Assembly (NCBI RefSeq): GCF_022458985.1
Contig: NC_061779.1
Location: forward strand, 15,917,001-15,981,000
DNA from: Mugil cephalus
Lineage: Eukaryota > Chordata > Actinopteri > Mugiliformes > Mugilidae
DNA: 64,000 bases
Direction: 5' to 3'
The notes below the pieces were generated by a model that saw only the letters and a program-made list of their open reading frames with translations, did no database searches and was not told the origin of the DNA. Both the position numbers and the translations under genes were made by a program. Positions 1 to 12,640 of the stretch are shown here, piece after piece (position 1 is the stretch's first letter; each line of letters starts with the position of its first letter).

Positions 1-1059
1 ATATGTGCTTTTCAAACACTTTGGGAGAGAGGAGAGGTGCAAACACCGCAAAGACACGTGGCTTTCCGTTCGACTTACATTGGATCTAAAAGACACTGTA
101 TCATCAGTGCAATTTTTAGATAGAAATTCAGTGTTTTTTTGGTAATTTTTTAAATAATATACATTTAGTCTAAAATTTAAAATGAAACAGACTTAAGCTC
201 CCAGTTACAGTATGATTTAATTATTAAATAAATAAACCTTAATTTTAATTTATTTTACTTTTAAATTGTTTTTTTCATCAGCAAAAAAAAAAAATCCTTT
301 TATTAGGATTATTTTACATTATTATTTAACTAATTTCAATTATTCTACACAAATGTAAATCTACTGTCATTCCCATAATAATTACAATAATTACTATCTT
401 ATAATTCTCCGAGTCTTGTACTAATTTATTACTGTGCAAGCTGTGAGCGCTCGCTGTCCCTCATCATTCCGGCACATGCCCTCATTTTCTATGAATCTTA
501 AAGGGTTCCTGTTCACAGAGGTCTGATTTTCCCATTATGTCTGAGATGAGATATGAGGTTAGGGGAAGCTACTGGTGGGGCTGGATTGGCTGAGGGTTGG
601 GCGAGTCGGGGTTGGTTTTTCCCGAGCAAAGTTGGGAAAACGTGGTGATAAAATTTGTCAGCCTCTGGGGGAGGCCGCGTTCGGGGTCACGTCTAAATCT
701 GTGTGCCACGGGCAAAAGGCTAGCCCCATAATTCCAGCACAGACGAGCGGAGAGCTGACCCCGGTACAGCTGAGGCCAAGTCGCACTGATTCCTGCCCAC
801 CTGCTGGATAGTCAGTGGGATAACAATGAGGGTAAACGGAGAGACGGGGTCCATCTCTCTCTTCTTCTTCTTCTCTCCCTTTCTTCTCGGTCTGTCTGTA
901 CAGAAACCCGAATGTCCTTGCACGCTGACCATCTCCCTCCTCGTTTCTTCTTTCCCCCCCTCGAAAGAATGCGGCTGTTCACGTAACCGTGTGCTGCTTT
1001 TGCTTTTGTGGGAAATGGGATTTTCAAGTAATCCCTGCAAATAACTCAATAAATATCAG

Positions 1060-1330
1060 AAATGACAAGGCGGCTGTTATCTATTTTCATCCACGTATTG
1101 ATTCTCCATTATGTTAAAAATGTTGCATCAACATGCAATCATGTTAATACATCTTACCTATTGTGAGTCATGGCTCATTCAACTGATAAATATGTAAATT
1201 AAAATGTTTTATAGTTGATAGCCGGCATTAATCTCATTTGGATGTCTTAAACCAAATTAAATGAGAAAGTGGGGCTCCTAGCAGTTTGGAGAGAGTGCCG
1301 TGAATTCATCTCTGAATTAAAAAGGAAATG
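1060..1330. promoter_or_regulatory. Candidate conserved non-coding element
   Basis: This block is free of simple repeats and carries several TTAAT/ATTAA homeodomain cores, CATTATG-type motifs and a TGAGTCA AP-1-like site near 1165. Texture and motif density are the only evidence, and conservation was not measured. Confidence 0.35.
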
Positions 1331-1599
1331 AGCAGGGGACAGAACTTGCTTTTTTTCTTTTTTTTTTTTATTACAAATGTTAATGAAAAATGTTATTGAC
1401 TTGAACAAATGGAGAATACACCTGGAAATGTATATTAAAAGCCCCGTCCAATTTCTCTCTCTGTGTAGTTTGCAATTATAGTTATTTCAGCAATAGTGGG
1501 GGAATTAATTTTGCGTGCAGACTGATAACGTTAGCTGTGTAAGAAGAATGGATATTGTGTTGGATAGGGGGTCTCTAGGTATTTACAAGGAGGGGAGAG

Positions 1600-1740
1600 A
1601 GCAAAGCTTTATTTAATTGAAAGAATGAATCAATAACAGCTGCAGCGCTTTGTCAGAGAAGGCCTTTGCGAAATGAGCAAGTAATTTAATGTGGACAATC
1701 CGAGGCCGAGTGGATAGCTGATTGAAGGAGTGTATTCTGG
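1600..1740. promoter_or_regulatory. Candidate conserved non-coding element
   Basis: A compact block with mixed composition. It includes an E-box CAGCTG near 1637, TTTAATTGAA near 1612 and AAGTAATTTAATG near 1680. It is not a simple repeat and has no open frame. It would suit an enhancer of the neighbouring neural gene skor1, but this is inferred from motifs only. Confidence 0.3.
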
Positions 1741-2559
1741 GTGGTAGGTAGGTGCAGGTAGGTATTTTAAAAACGAGACAAATTACGACAACTTAAATGG
1801 ATGAACAGATTTTTATTCCCTCTTTGGATAAAATAATGACACGAACACTGGGTGCTTCTTTGTCATATCTCCACGCGTATAAATGTCTTTAACTCCATAA
1901 TTAAGGATAAGTACTTTCAACACGTCTCTCCTGTTTTCAAATGATCCATTTAGATGCAGCCATTAGCCACGAACAAACAACCCTCCTGCGTGTCTTTGCG
2001 AAGGTTTCAAAAGTTTACAAAGTCATTTTATTTTCTTTTTTTGTTATAACTTTATAAAAACTATTTCCCTCCGCGGTAAATGCTCTCGTACTGCAGAGAC
2101 AAAATTTGTTTTTCCCCCCACTAGTTACATCTTACAATCCAGTTTTTCATTGCTGCTGGATGTTGGTAAATGTTTTCTCAGATCCCACGTATGCATCATT
2201 GCTCTCACGCCATCGCTGAAATCCTTTTTAGAAAAATCAATCTTTAAGGTAAATTAGTCTCCCTGCACACTGGCAGGCATCCCAGTATGTAAATTCATGT
2301 GCTAATTCACAACATGATTTCATTTCAACTTCCAAGCAAATGAGATTTTAATTGAAAATGAGATCTTCCATAGAGTCTCTCGCTGGAGATGTGCGGCAGG
2401 GGAATGATACTTTTCAAAGATTGTTTTAAGAGACAAGAACACTTTTTTTCCCCCTTCTCCTTCTTCTTCTTGTTCGTCTTCCGAGCCATTTGCAAAAACA
2501 TTGTATTTTTCTCAGCGTTTCCCTGCAACCTGCAGGTTAGTGAAAAGGCTCTGTGAAAT

Positions 2560-2740
2560 TAACATTGCGCTTTAGCTCCTCGTCCGTATGAGGAGGCGGG
2601 CTATTAACATTTGTGTATTTTCATTATGTTAATGGTGTTAACACATGCCCACAGATTGCCACCAGTGGTGCAGTAATTTTGTCTGGCTGATCATAAAGTG
2701 TCCGAGTGGGTCATTTTGATTATGACACACTAATTACATA
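2560..2740. promoter_or_regulatory. Candidate conserved non-coding element
   Basis: This stretch has repeated TTAA/TTAACA and TAATTA cores, including ACTAATTACAT near 2730, and a CATTATGTTAAT motif near 2622. A related CATTATGTTAA motif occurs near 1107. It has complex sequence between repeats and no coding potential. Confidence 0.35.
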
Positions 2741-5394
2741 TTGCCTTCCGTCTCTGTGTGTTCTGCCCCCCTTCCAAACTCAGAGCGACCTACAGTCTTT
2801 AATGGTAAGCTTTTATGAGTTGACGGAAAGAAAATAGCAGGAAAGAAAAAAAAAATTCTCTGCCTATGTTCCTGACGGCTATGTTGCACGCATGCTTCAC
2901 TGCCTCCCTTTAAACTTCCTAAATTGTGTTTCACAATAAATAGATGCCCAAGCCCTTAACTGCCAGTATTAGATTAGATACCATTAGATGTAATAGAAAA
3001 TTCTCCCCCTGTAATATTTTCATAAGAGTTTGAGGCATTTGATTAATCTGACCACATTTTATTGCATTAATGATTTTTTTTCCCCTTTCCACTCTGCTGT
3101 AAAGACATTGTATACAGGCTAATGCTGTTTTCTCTCTCCCTCTCTGCTCTCATTCATCCTCAGCCGTTATTGCAATGCATTGTTGATGAGGTGAGTCGGC
3201 GTCTTATGTGCTTTCACTCCTAAAGTCATTCTTAATGGAGTGGAAACCTTATATTTTGTTTCCTAATGAAGCACAGGAGTGGCAGACAGCTCCGCTTGGG
3301 CTGTCCTATGGCTGCCTGCAGGTTGAAGCCACCGGCCCGAGCCAAGCTGCTCTGAGGGAGCCAGCGGGGGATGTTGGGCCGGGGCAGCAGACAGCTTACG
3401 TATGTATGTATTCACAGGCCGCAGAAGGGCTGAGGACAGAAATATTACAGTTTAAAAATATTAAAGTTCTGCAGATATACTTTGGTGATGAAGAGTCAGA
3501 AATGTGCCCATTTTGCAGAACGTATGTGAGTGTTATAGCTGAGTTAAAGGGACTTACTTTACACTATTTAAAGTTAAAGTTCTATTGTGCATTGTTCACG
3601 CCTGGCTGCGCTCACAGTTTCAGAGTGCCCTTACAGTCGTACAGTGTCTAGCTCGCGGCTAAATGTTTGTGGAAGGGGCCTGACTTGACTTAAGAGCAAA
3701 TATGATCGAGTCGCCAGCTTCGCTAACGCAGACAAACATGAACTACACCAACAGAAGACCCAGCACGCCTCATTCTTGAAGTCTTATTTCGTGAAGCTCT
3801 CACCAGTTCAAGATATAGTTCTGTCCGACCACTGTTAACACCTTTCTCTCCTTCAGTCAACGTCGTCTTTGGTCTATTCACCTTTGTCATGATGTCCATC
3901 CTGAGAATACTGAACTAATGTCATGCTGTCTCCAGCTGAGGTCTTAAAGCTGGTGTGTGTGACATGGTCCCGTAAAGCGAACCCGAACACAAATTACATA
4001 GTGGCAGAACAGGCCTTTGGGCCGCAGAGGAAAGAGGTGACATTATGACAACATCAAAATGAGGCAGGGGTCTACCTGGCCCCTACCTGGTATATGTGTT
4101 CTATATTAAACTATCTCGGCCTAGTGCTGTTTATAAATATACATGATTATTGTCATTTTGCTTTCAATATTAAGTTATCCCTTTACTAAAATATGTTGGA
4201 TTCATGTTAATGTGTGTTCTACAAAACTTAAATTTCTCGGGGGGGATTAAAGAAATATACAAAAAACGTCTAATCAACCAACGTTTTGCGACGCCCCTGC
4301 CGTACCTCCGCGGACCTATGGTTTATGCTTTATGGCAAATATGGAAAAATTTACATTTTATCCCTTTTTTTAAGTTTCTGGAAGTTTCATTTAATTTTGA
4401 GAGATACTCTTATTCAATTTTTTTTGTGTGTGTTTTCATGAGAATAGTGATGGTCTACCACGTGCATCTGTTTCTAGTAAAAATGAAGCGAGCCGGCCCA
4501 TCAGCCAGTTACAGCCTAACTAAAAAGCTGACTGTTGCCCTGCCCTTCTTAAACTCACCAGAAACTCAGTGTGATGCTTATAGAAGCCTCTAAACGATGA
4601 CATGCGCCTATTATTTCCGTGTTTATGCTCAGCTAATTGTTTTTGATTCAGACATCTTAAAAAGCTCTCAGTAAGAATACCAAGGAGCATCTCAATAAGC
4701 GCAAGATGGAAGCATTCAAGTACAGTACCGTTTTTTTTCCTAGACTGAACAGTTCAGATTTAAGAGGAGGTATTGGCAGAAATTGAAATATATTTTTCAT
4801 AATTATTTTTCCATTCATCCAACTCCTTGAATTGTGGTCATAATGCACCAGAATAGACCAAAAACTGGCCCTTGAGAGAACCCTTCAAATTTTTAGCATT
4901 CACCAAACAGTAGGTAGAAGCACGGAGCAGTGGATATTCAGTTTATTGCAATCTGCCACCTGATTGTCACATGCCTCTAAACCCTGTACTATGACCTTTT
5001 AAGTAGTTTCTTAACTAAATATATTGAGGAATATTCCACGACTCGAGCACCTGCAACGTTTGTCTGCCACATTTCTGCTGCAGCCAATCCAACAATAACA
5101 GTGTCAAAGAGCAAATTCATTATATAGATTTTTACCATCGGTAATTGAGGATTTGATGGCCTCGTTCACGGCTTCAGTCTCTGTTTAACCAGAGCTGAAG
5201 AACCGACGGGTCTGTGCTCTCGCAGAATGTGGAAAATCTGAGCTATTCTGAGCCGAGGTTTCACAGCAAGGTCACTTTTAAAACAAAATGTCTCCTCCGC
5301 TATCTAGGTCACAGCACATTCTGTTACTTTCTCTGAAACTTCCTTCCTTCTCTGCTTCCTTCCTGCCACGGCTTATAATTAAACACACACAATT

Positions 5395-5545
5395 ATCCCA
5401 AATTTAATGGGATTTCAGAACCGGGCTTTTATTTAAGAGGTAATGAATAATATTTTAATTGCATATGTAACTGTGAGATCCAAATGTGCTTTTTCTCATC
5501 ACGTGTAATTACTACGCCACATTTTTCTGGTGCGATGTTCTGAGG
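5395..5545. promoter_or_regulatory. Candidate conserved non-coding element
   Basis: A dense run of TTTAAT, TAATGAATAAT, TTTTAATTGCATATG and CACGTGTAATTA motifs, the last joining an E-box to a homeodomain core. The sequence is complex and non-coding. It is called by appearance only. Confidence 0.35.
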
Positions 5546-7239
5546 ATGCAATCAATAAACGGATGAGTGTCTTTTTTACGCATTTTTAAGGTCAATGTGT
5601 AACGGTTACTAATTGTGAAATGACCCAGTGCGAGAAAAGAGGCGGCATACGCACACTTAAAACATATGAACAGTGTCCTGTTGTTTATTGATGTCTGTAA
5701 TTAATGATATAATGCATGCCGCTGAAGTAGTTTGACCTCTGAACCGATCATTATTCAGAGTGTAGCAGCATCAATCAAACTGTGCTTTTCTCAGATCTAT
5801 TTCTGTACACCCCCTCAGGGACAGATGAAGCACCCACTGTATCCTCATTTGTATTCAGCTGACCATGGCCTTTACTATGAATGATTTAGACGTCTGTATA
5901 TCAGACATAGACAGGGATCAGGGGCGGTAATGTGAGATTTTACAAGCTGCCGCTGAACTTCATAAACGCTGCGCCGCCCGGGTCGCTGCCTCCGACTCCC
6001 AAAAAGTCGTTCTCTTTATAGGACTTCGGTGTATTTACTGATTCTTTTCCTCTCTGTTCCACTCCAGAAACGACATGTGCTCACTCGGCTCTGGGAGATT
6101 ACGTCTTTGTGTCCGGTAATGACGGGCTCAGTGGTGGCATTCATCCTCTCCACATCATAATATGAATGTTTGCCTTTTGGATGGCGCGCCGGCCAGATTG
6201 TTTGGGCTTTCTGGAAGGAGCGGTATGCTTCGCTGCCCAGCCTGAGGTTTAGAGGTGGTGTTGATGTACCACTTCAGCAAGCATCCCAGCCTCTCCATGG
6301 GACGGGCGTATTAGAATAAGTCATTTCATTGTTAATTTAAATGGCTTAATACATCACTCTAAGGTAACAGAGTGATATGAGCAGCAGAGGTAAAGGATAT
6401 AAGAGAGACGGAGAGAGATGCCAAGGGGTGTTTCTGTAATATCAAATGAAATTGAATCCTGCGTTACCTCACTTTTTCCGTTTCTCAAGCCGCTCCCAGG
6501 CTATCATTGGTGAGATGTAACGGGATTGGTTCAGTCTTCGGTTCTTTAATTTCACCGCGGCTCCCAGATGTTAGGTCTTTGTCTCATTGCTGATCCCTGG
6601 CTGATCTATGGTGTTGTCTTTATCCCGCCTCCGGTCCGCTGTGGCTGTGTGTTGTGTTATTGGGTCAGGTGAATCTATCAAGGACAGAGAGTTGGGCAGT
6701 TCACACACCAGGGGGATAATTACAGGGTGATTGGTGTCCTCACGCTCTCTGCTCTCACTATCTTTGTCTCCTCCCTGCTAGCCTCGCCCTTACATAAACG
6801 CACACAGCCTGCCTGCCGCTGGAAGTCAACCAAAAAGGCTGCTCGGTCCCGGGATCCCGGCCCTCTTACCTGTTCGATCTCCGGGGCCCAGTTTGAAACA
6901 GCTGTGCTTGTTTGATAAAAAAAAAACAAAAAAAACATGGGCACCCTTGTTTACAGATGTTTGTGTACTTATTTACACCAGCGCATCGAGTGTACCACAA
7001 GAGACGGTGGGTCCTGCATTCACCACCAGCAAATCCACTGCTATTATTAAACTAACCTCCTCACGCAGATAATTCATCACCGTTGCCTTCAAATCACACG
7101 CTCTTTCTGTCTCACTCAGCCCTGATTCCTCACATCTGCGAGTCCTTTCTGGGTCGTAACGACACACTCTCACACAAGCTGCCGCTGCTCAAGTTGAATT
7201 AATTACTCTGTAAAACCAATTCCAGTTTTGACCCTTGAA

Positions 7240-7400
7240 GGAATAATGTGATATTTTGGGAAATGCTCACATTTTGCTTTGCTTGCTGAGAGTTTGCAAG
7301 GCTGTCCTTCAGATGTGAAGCAACAGCCAGGAGTCAGTTAGCTTAGCTTAGCATGAATATTTAAAACAGCAACCCTAACTCTGGCCAAAGATTAAAATAA
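7240..7400 (+). mobile_element. Degenerate teleost SINE/MITE-like repeat fragment
   Basis: The order of short blocks matches a repeat I know as very common in percomorph fish: ATTTTGGGAAAT, then TTGCTGAGAGTT, then GAAGC.ACAGCCAG, then GTTAGCTTAGCTTAGCAT, then a CTGGCCAAAG block. The middle is shortened relative to the family and the 3' part fades into an A-rich tail, so this is an old truncated copy. The family name is uncertain because no repeat library was searched. Confidence 0.7.
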
Positions 7401-8185
7401 AAAAAATAAAAAAAAGCCCTCAGCACTGATTGTTTTCAGTCTGCAGACTCTCGGCGGACAACTGCAAGGTGAAGGTCTCATAAAATATAGGCTCTTTTTC
7501 AGCTGACTCACCAACTCGTCCACTTGTAGCTTAAAGTTAAAAGTCAAACAACGAAACCGTCCCTGAACAATTAATAACAGAGCAGCAAAGGGGAAAATGT
7601 TCTTTATACGTTCATTTCTATTTCTGACAAAGCGGTCTCTCATGGGTAAAGTGTAAAAAGGATTTGAAAAGAGGCAAATAAAGACTTCGCAGCAAGCCGT
7701 CCGCCTTTAGGAACGTAAAATCTGCAGCCATTTCTGGGAATACGCTGCACATAAGATTTACTTTTCTGTACTGTCATTTGTTTGCCACAATATTTTCACT
7801 CTAATTTGTGGGTCTGTCGCCCAGAAAAACGTTTCCACAAACTGGAGGAGCGTCAAGTGTAGCGTGTGTGGCTACACTTAGTGTTTTCCTGATGCGTGCG
7901 TTTTCAGAAGTTTATAACCTTGAAAATCTCTTTTTTTTTCTTTTTTTTTTTTTTTTTTTAGGAGGGGGCTTTTAGTTTTTGTTAGACATGGTGCTGACAA
8001 GTCTCTTGCACACCCTCTCACCAGCGTGTGTTCTTGATGGAAATCTCTGGTTCTCTGTTCACACACGCGCGGCTCTTTGCACTTCCCGACTTTGAGAGCT
8101 GTCAGCACAGCAACAGTGCACTGTTTCAGTACTCTGGATAGTTCCTCCACAGAGACCTGCAAGGTGTTCAAACTGGAGGCTCTCA

Positions 8186-8220
8186 CCTCCTCCTCCTCCT
8201 CCTCCTCCTCCCCCTCCCCC
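8186..8220. repeat. (TCC)n trinucleotide repeat
   Basis: About eight TCC units followed by C-rich sequence. It creates artificial Ser- and Gly-rich open frames on the two strands, which should not be taken as genes. Confidence 0.9.
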
Positions 8221-8460
8221 ACATCTGACTGGGGACACCAAGACCTAGTCCAGCGCTGAGATTTTCCACTTCCAGGTCCCAATCGTGTGTTTGGGAACGC
8301 GTGCAGATGAGTCCACGGAGTCACCCAACCCTTCCCCCACACATGCATATCATCCACCCAGAGCCATTCTATCTGTATGGAAATTTGGGCTCCACAGCTG
8401 GAATCCCACAAAGCACTGTCATCTACTAATAGTTATTATCGCTTTGGCCTGCTCCCTCAC

Positions 8461-8480
8461 AAAAAAAAAAAAAAAAAAAA
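8461..8480. repeat. Poly(A) run of 20
   Basis: An uninterrupted run of A. No SINE or processed transcript could be recognised just upstream, so its origin is unclear. Confidence 0.85.
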
Positions 8481-10306
8481 CCTCTGCAATACAAGCACAT
8501 CGCATCTTTATGGTAATGCCCTACAATACAGCCCCAAGCTATGGTGCATAGACCTTTGTTATCATTACGATAATTCCCATTCTCACTTGACTCCTCATTA
8601 CACTATTGAAACTGCTCGGGGTTGGATACAGACAAATTCCTGCATCTTCCTTTATTACACTGTAGCATACAGTGCGACTACGCAAAACTTAAAGTCACTA
8701 AATACACAAGCATTCAATAGATGACAATTAAGTTTAAGAGACGTGGTTGAATTAGTAGTAAAGAGAGGCCTGTGTGCACCGACAACAGTCCTTAAATAAA
8801 TAATATGATTTTAGATTGACTTCTAATTTTATCAGGACAATTTCATTATATTATTCTATTCTGGAGGAACTCTTGTCCTACTTATTTATTTTAATGAAAC
8901 AACAGGATTAGTTATGATTAGAGTTTAACAAGAGAGCTTTTTTTTTGTTCATCTGGTATTTCCAAGGCCATAGCAATGTCAACAATGAACTTGAGACCTG
9001 GAACAAAAACTATTTTTAATTTTGTTTTGCATAATGTGAAAAGTGCAGCAGTGTGTGAAAACAATTTCAGGACACATTTAGGATAAACCAGATTATGTCC
9101 CGTGAAGTCTCTGATCATTTTCACCATCTAAAAGACAGTGTTGTATTATTGATTGTGGGTTAAGCCACTTCCTCCAGTCCCACTAGTCCTTATCACCTGG
9201 TATGAGAATAACATTTGCTACTGCTACAACTATTTTATTTGTTCTCGATTTGTTTGTTTGTTTTTTGTCCAGTACAGAGAGACTAAGAAAAAGCCATCAC
9301 CATCGGGACTGTTACCACTCAGTCAGAAAATTGTTGAGTAGAATTACAGTTTCAATCATGTTACATGTGTAGGATTCTTGCAATGTACATTTCCTTCTTT
9401 GACTTCAGTCTGTCGTGAATTTGCCCGAGTTTTTCTCGTGCATTTTTCCACAATAGAAGAGCAGGTGATTTACTATACATTTCTACCTTGGCGAGCCTCG
9501 GGTCAGCTCTATAGTACAGGCAAAGCTCAGAGAGACATGGCGACTCGTGTCCTTGCATCTCTCCATGAATGCCCACACAAGGCCTCTGGATTGCACAAAA
9601 AAAAGCAATTGCGCGGTGATTGGCACAGCTTGTCCCGTGCAGCCTGTGTCCCACACTTGAAGGCTCTCCTCGGAGCACCCTCATTGTCACACAGCCTTTT
9701 AGCACCTTTGTTCCTTCCTTCCCCTAGGACCTCACAGCTCACCATTGGCAGATGAGTCCCTGTCTGTGACAAAAGGGTCCCCGCGCTCAGCCTCATTTGA
9801 TGCAGTGACGAACTCCCCCCACCCCACAAACACACGAGCACACACACACTGCACACCACCTCCTGCGAGAAGAAATGTTCCGTTTAGCGGTGGAGGATGT
9901 GGGGGTCAGGACCCGGGGGTGGGCTTTTAGGAGACAAATAAACATCAGAGCAGGAGAGGGGTGATGTCTTGTTTACACATTAGCGACCATTTAGCAAGTC
10001 TCACTGTTTTCACTGCGTCTCTCTGGTGGCCGCCCAAACAGCTGATCTTTCTCCTCTGTTGTCCTTTCAGTTCGGGATCATCTTAACTGTATGCATTTGA
10101 TCTGATCCGTGCAGCTGAACTGAGATATAACTTTTTATTTATTTATTTATTTTAAAATACATTTTCACTTACCCACTCATACAGAGAGAAATGGAACGAT
10201 CTGTAATAATTAGCCTGCAGCACTTTTTTTCTCTGATTGTCATCTAACAGTCTCTCCACATTTTGCTCTCACCCTTCTGCTGTTAATTTCTGTGATACCC
10301 AATCAG

Positions 10307-10309
<3 letters not shown>

Positions 10310-10349
<40 letters not shown>
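10310..10349. repeat. (AC)n microsatellite
   Basis: About 40 bp of perfect AC dinucleotide. Repeats of this type and length are usually polymorphic in fish populations. Confidence 0.95.
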
Positions 10350-10350
<1 letters not shown>

Positions 10351-10354
10351 GCTG

Positions 10355-10650
10355 CATCTTTCTAATACCATCTAATGAGGTGATGACCAACCACTTGTTA
10401 TAATTGCTTCAGTCTCCTTTTAATTTTCAAGCTTATTAATCATATGTAGAGTTATTTAAGAATGCATAAATTAATCTTAGATTAAAAAGCCTATCAAAGC
10501 CTCAAAACAATTAAAGAGTAAGGTAAGATTTCCCCTGGGCTGGCACTTTTATTTTAATAGAGTGTTCAGGTGATTATCATACTTTGATGCAGCACTGTGA
10601 TTAATGCAGACACACTTTTAAATGAGCTGTGCTCTCTTGCACAAAAAAAA
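10355..10650. promoter_or_regulatory. Candidate conserved non-coding element near skor1
   Basis: This is one of the strongest CNE-like blocks in the 5' flank. It carries CATCTAATGAGG, TAATTGCTT, TTTTAATTTTC, TTATTAATCATATG, AATTAATC, CAATTAAAG and GTGATTAATGCAG over about 300 bp of non-repetitive sequence with no open frame. The cluster of homeodomain/POU-like cores about 2 kb upstream of skor1 suggests a neural enhancer. No alignment supports it here. Confidence 0.45.
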
Positions 10651-11154
10651 GGTAAAGGAAGCTGGGCCTGATAATGACCTCACTGACTTTTTTTTTATCA
10701 TTATTATTTGGTTTACTTTTCTCATTTCCTCGCCTTCTTGGTTTGGTTGGAGCTCGTTTATTACATCCTGAATTGAACGTGTCTGTGGGTGCAGGTTGGA
10801 AAAATATGGACTCCAGATAAATCTGCAGTATTGATGAGATATGGGAATTTTAAGGATTTATTTACAGTCTTCTGGACACCTGAACACCCTCAATAAACCT
10901 TCGAAGTAATCTGAAATCTGAATGTCTGTTAATTAAGAGGTTTATTTTGATGCGCTCCATAGACCTTCAGGGATCGATAGAAAGACAGATGAGATTGCTC
11001 TCAATTGTCTGGATTTGATTGCCTTTTTTTTTTAACTAAATGTATTTTAATTTGAGATTCATTAAATATTCTTTTTAATTTATCTAAATGTCAGTATTTC
11101 TTTATTTCCGATTAAGCATTTAAATTATGTTTTGTTTAAAAAATAACAATACGA

Positions 11155-11191
<37 letters not shown>
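11155..11191. repeat. (ATT)n microsatellite
   Basis: About eleven near-perfect ATT units inside AT-rich sequence. Confidence 0.95.
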
Positions 11192-11193
<2 letters not shown>

Positions 11194-11399
11194 GAAATAT
11201 GTGTGGGTTTCCTCTGAACAAAGCATCTAATTCTACTATATTGGGTGAATAATTACGCATAGGTTGTCATTCTTGCTGTACAGCTCTGTCCCACTCCAGT
11301 CAATAACAGGGCCAACCTGAACGTGTCCTGTTACCTTTATCAATATTACATCAGTGCCTGTCGCTGCGCCAGATGAAAACGGTTAACCCAAACCTTTAT

Positions 11400-11720
11400 T
11401 GACTTTTAAAAAGTTAAACGTGCGTCGCTCCTGGCGCGGGGCTCCGCGTTGCTCTTCTGTCTGATCACACTTTTCTTTCCGCGTGGGGAAGAAATTAAGC
11501 GCAGATCACAGGGAGCGACCTTTAGAGCAGCTGGTTATTGTCACAACGCGTGTAGGCCAGATAGATTGTAAGCGGCGTGTCCGTGGGAACCCAACACATG
11601 ATCGAGGCCTGCACTCCGTATTCATCAGCGGTCCCTGACTCCATGCGCAGCACAACAATGTGTCAGTGGGCCCCTGCTGTTTTAGCGGGATGCCAAATCC
11701 CACTGCAGCCTCCTCTGCGC
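11400..11720. promoter_or_regulatory. GC-richer promoter-proximal block upstream of skor1
   Basis: The composition changes sharply from the AT-rich sequence upstream to CpG-containing sequence with GCGCGGGG, CCGCG and ACGCG motifs. The block lies 300-900 bp before the probable first skor1 exon. It may be a distal promoter or the edge of a CpG island. No start site can be fixed. Confidence 0.3.
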
Positions 11721-11999
11721 ATAATCTCAATAACGTGCCTTTTTCAAAAGGAAAGTGCAAAAGAATTAATTAAATGCGTTATGGGTAACACAATATGCCT
11801 TTTAACATGTCGTTTATTTAAACACGCGAGCTTTAAATAAACCGTTTAAGTTAATAATTTCACCCCTTTTGTGGACCCCTCATCCATGTGGACCTTCAGG
11901 CTGCTTTAAGACCAAACACTCAGATCAAACCACCTTCATTGGTCATGAATCCATAGTTAATGCAGACTGCCTCTGTGAGTGGGAGTGCCTTACCATAAG

Positions 12000-12297
12000 T
12001 TTTGCCGTCACTTGATTGCTGTCGTTGTCGTAGAGGGGGCTGTGCCACAGTCTGCCTGCCATGTGGACGCTGCTGCTGCTGGTGGCGCAACACAAACCCT
12101 CCGCACACACCGAGAGCGGAGCAGAGAGGAACAGGAGGACGGAGAGCAGGAGGGAGGCGGTGCCGCGCGGACAACTGCGTCCCACTCTTTAAGCAAACAT
12201 CTCGACGTCCTCCAGCGCACACTTCTTCCCGCTCCGACATCCACCTGATCCACAGCTTTGTCATTTGCAACCAAGGGGAGCAGCGCGAACGTTAAAG
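12000..12297 (+). other. skor1: skor1 5'UTR exon and promoter region
   Basis: The right edge is a strong donor, AAAG|gtgagt at 12297/12298. It pairs with the acceptor ctctgcag at 12621-12623 just before the coding start, giving a 326-bp intron. The region is GC- and CpG-rich, as expected for a developmental gene promoter. The left edge is arbitrary because no TATA box or initiator decides the start site. Confidence 0.55.
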
Positions 12298-12640
12298 GTG
12301 AGTTTTGGAAACCGATGCCCTCTACACGGCATTTTTTTTTATCTTTATCTATATCTTTACGCGCAGTCTATAGAAATTATTACACGAAATGATTCGGAAC
12401 TTAAACCTCTAAATAATCGAGTGCTGTTAATAGTAAAAATGTCGAGGTTTTAAACAAATTCGGTTAATTTAAGTGGAGTTTGTGCATTAAAGCTAAGTTA
12501 ACCATCACAACTTAAGGTGTGCTTTTATTCTAAAAGGTGGAGCTGAAAAATAAAACGTCATGCAACTTATTATGAAGCTAAGATTGGTACGTTTCACTCA
12601 CATATTAAATGTTTACTCTGCAGCTTCTAGGCCTCCAAGG

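Larger units (their letters stand above)
1..11990. other. Gene-free 5' flank of skor1
   Basis: I found no credible coding exon here. The longest open frame (3208-3651) resembles no family I recognise. The last exons of MAP2K5, which lies beside SKOR1 in mammals, are not evident. The DNA is mostly AT-rich with T- and A-runs and several blocks dense in homeodomain-type TAAT cores, which I list separately as candidate CNEs. A fish repeat fragment lies near 7.3 kb and microsatellites near 8.2, 10.3 and 11.2 kb. In mammals this side of SKOR1 is rich in conserved non-coding DNA, which fits a regulatory flank. Confidence 0.6.

Noticed and set aside
3208..3651. 147-residue open frame on the + strand
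   Set aside because: No domain, no clear splice or promoter context and unremarkable composition. Probably chance.
8059..8411. Gly- and Glu-rich frames near 8.1-8.4 kb
   Set aside because: They are translations of the TCC repeat and a T-run.
12000..12295. Several overlapping open frames on both strands before skor1
   Set aside because: They lie in the GC-rich skor1 5'UTR and promoter, where stop codons are scarce. None resembles a protein.
12560..12640. Upstream in-frame ATG extending skor1 by 27 residues
   Set aside because: It is on the intron side of a good acceptor (12621-12623), and its residues do not resemble the family.
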